This document shows positions 63,136 to 64,000 of a DNA stretch of 64,000 nt, piece after piece. The translations under genes and the position numbers were made by a program. How positions within the stretch are numbered: position 1 is the stretch's first letter; every line of letters starts with the position of its first letter. This DNA is from Affinundibacterium seohonense (lineage in GTDB: Bacteria; Pseudomonadota; Gammaproteobacteria; Burkholderiales; Burkholderiaceae_D): NCBI RefSeq assembly GCF_014284305.1, contig NZ_JACOFW010000007.1, positions 1-64,000 on the forward strand, read 5' to 3'. The notes beneath the pieces are model-generated. The model was not told the origin of the DNA, searched no databases, and was given only the letters and a program-made list of their open reading frames with translations.

Positions 63136-63597
63136 TTAGTCATCGTTGTCGTCAGTGATTTGGTGTTGATTGCGACCTGCAGTTGCCAGTTTAAAGCGAT
63201 CCGCCAGCCACATTCCTAGACACATCATTAGCACAAATGCCGCACCTTTGGCGATACCAGCGCCGAGCAAAACAATACTTGGGCCAGGACAAATACCAGC
63301 GATTCCCCAACCAATACCGAACAACAAACTACCGCCAATTAAGCGCCCATCAATCTCGGTTTTTTTGGGAAACCGGAGTAGCTCACCAGTCCACGCTTTT
63401 GTTTTTTTTCTGAGGACGGTAAATGGCACAATAGCGATGCCAATTGCTCCCGCCATCACTAAAGCTAACGAAGGATCCCAAGCGCCAAATAGATCGAGAA
63501 AAGCCAACACTTTGCTAGGGTCAGTCATGCCTGCAATAATTAAACCTAAACCAAAAATAATTCCGCTAATGGCAGCGATAAAAATGCTAATCAACAT
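63136..63597 (-). CDS. YeeE/YedE-type sulfur transporter, second half (DUF6691)
   Basis: 153 residues from the ATG at 63597; a TTG at 63612 is an alternative. Membrane helices carry the pattern FGLGLIIAGMTDPSKVLAFLDLFGAWDPSLA and GIGWGIAGICPGPSIVLLGAG, whose Cys in GxCPGP is conserved in the family and thought to handle thiosulfate or other sulfur species. It forms a split pair with the next gene upstream. No rhodanese or TusA-type gene is visible in the window. Confidence 0.9.
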   Translation of the reverse strand: MLISIFIAAISGIIFGLGLIIAGMTDPSKVLAFLDLFGAWDPSLALVMAGAIGIAIVPFTVLRKKTKAWTGELLRFPKKTEIDGRLIGGSLLFGIGWGIAGICPGPSIVLLGAGIAKGAAFVLMMCLGMWLADRFKLATAGRNQHQITDDNDD

Positions 63598-63612
63598 AAA
63601 AATAAATCTCAA

Positions 63613-63999
63613 TTAAAGTACATGACGAACTAGGGCGACCGTCGCGAAACCCGCGCCCATAAAGGCTAAGGTGGCAATGATAGAACGTGGTGATAGACGT
63701 GAAATGCCACAAACACCGTGCCCGCTGGTGCAGCCAGAGCCAAGGCGAGTACCGAAACCAACGATCAAGCCAGCAAATAAAAGTGCAGGCCACTCTGTTT
63801 GAATTTCAATCGTCGGTAATTCACCAAAAACCGTGTATAAAATGGGACTAATCGCGAGCCCAAGAATGAAAGCTAAACGCCATGGCCATTCTGATTTGTT
63901 AGCTTGAAATAGGCCAGTAAATACGCCAGCAAGAATGCCAGTCACGCCAGCAATGCGCCCGATTCCTGCCATCAATAATACTGATGCCAAACCGATCAA
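63613..63999 (-). CDS. YeeE/YedE-type sulfur transporter, first half (5' truncated by window)
   Basis: 128 residues visible; the protein continues past the window end, so the codon at 63999 is not taken as its start. It holds [16 protein letters not shown] and [34 protein letters not shown], the SGCTSGHG signature with its conserved Cys. It is the N-terminal partner of the DUF6691 half and is probably co-transcribed with it. Confidence 0.9.
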   Translation of the reverse strand: MIGLASVLLMAGIGRIAGVTGILAGVFTGLFQANKSEWPWRLAFILGLAISPILYTVFGELPTIEIQTEWPALLFAGLIVGFGTRLGSGCTSGHGVCGISRLSPRSIIATLAFMGAGFATVALVRHVL

Positions 64000-64000
64000 T

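Noticed and set aside
1..64000. tRNA or rRNA genes
   Set aside because: No cloverleaf-type T-loop plus acceptor pairing or rRNA core sequence was noticed; a tRNAscan-type search would settle this.

Overview
The window looks like chromosomal DNA of a Gram-negative betaproteobacterium. The gene set (polA, ftsK, lolA-rarA, ribA, moeA-moaD-moaE, a phasin-like protein, a TonB-dependent receptor, DUF4124 proteins) and mid-range GC suggest the Burkholderiales, perhaps an Oxalobacteraceae/Undibacterium-type genome. That placement is inferred from gene content and protein style only. No rRNA or tRNA gene and no CRISPR array was seen.

Layout. 0-4.7 kb: the first codons of an IS110-type transposase at the edge, a lipoprotein, polA, and a head-to-head LOG-family gene. 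4.7-11.2 kb: a secreted cyanophycinase-like peptidase with a LacI-type palindrome upstream, then ftsK and the lolA-rarA pair. 11.2-17.2 kb: a periplasmic solute-binding-like protein, a saccharopine dehydrogenase-family gene divergent from an Lrp regulator, small secreted or membrane proteins, and a secreted M24 peptidase. 17.2-22.1 kb: phzF-like gene, moeA, moaD, moaE, fluC/crcB, proline iminopeptidase, yggL. 23-31.9 kb: the most coherent accessory block. A secreted M9 collagenase-type protease is divergent from a tight trio (trans-3-hydroxy-L-proline dehydratase, Xaa-Pro peptidase, ornithine-cyclodeaminase/ketimine-reductase family). A repeat-rich spacer, a POT peptide importer and a periplasmic DUF885 protein follow. 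Together they read as a pathway for breaking down collagen-like, proline- and hydroxyproline-rich peptides and returning the hydroxyproline to proline.

32-43 kb: an IS4-ended MITE-like repeat next to a decayed histidine-kinase fragment; a PRMT-like methyltransferase divergent from a BlaI/M56 pair followed by an atypical peptide deformylase, with twin palindromic operators in the shared promoter region; ribA; a large TonB receptor; a DUF2726 protein. 43-50.6 kb (minus strand): DUF1993, a parvulin isomerase, an orphan ParB-like protein, a LiaI/LiaF-like plus LytS/LytR envelope-stress set, AlkB-like and YcgR-like proteins. 50.7-64 kb: HDOD protein, exported methyltransferase, Tat-exported molybdenum hydroxylase (IorAB type), phasin, MazG-like, WbuC-like cupin, small outer-membrane barrel, class V aminotransferase, and a split YeeE/YedE sulfur transporter running off the right edge.

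The strongest candidates for something undescribed are (1) the collagenase-to-proline block, (2) the BlaI/M56/deformylase/PRMT-like locus with twin operators, and (3) a pair of inverted non-coding elements whose hairpin stems differ in sequence but keep pairing (covariation) and whose loops are conserved. All calls come from reading the sequence; no database search was run.
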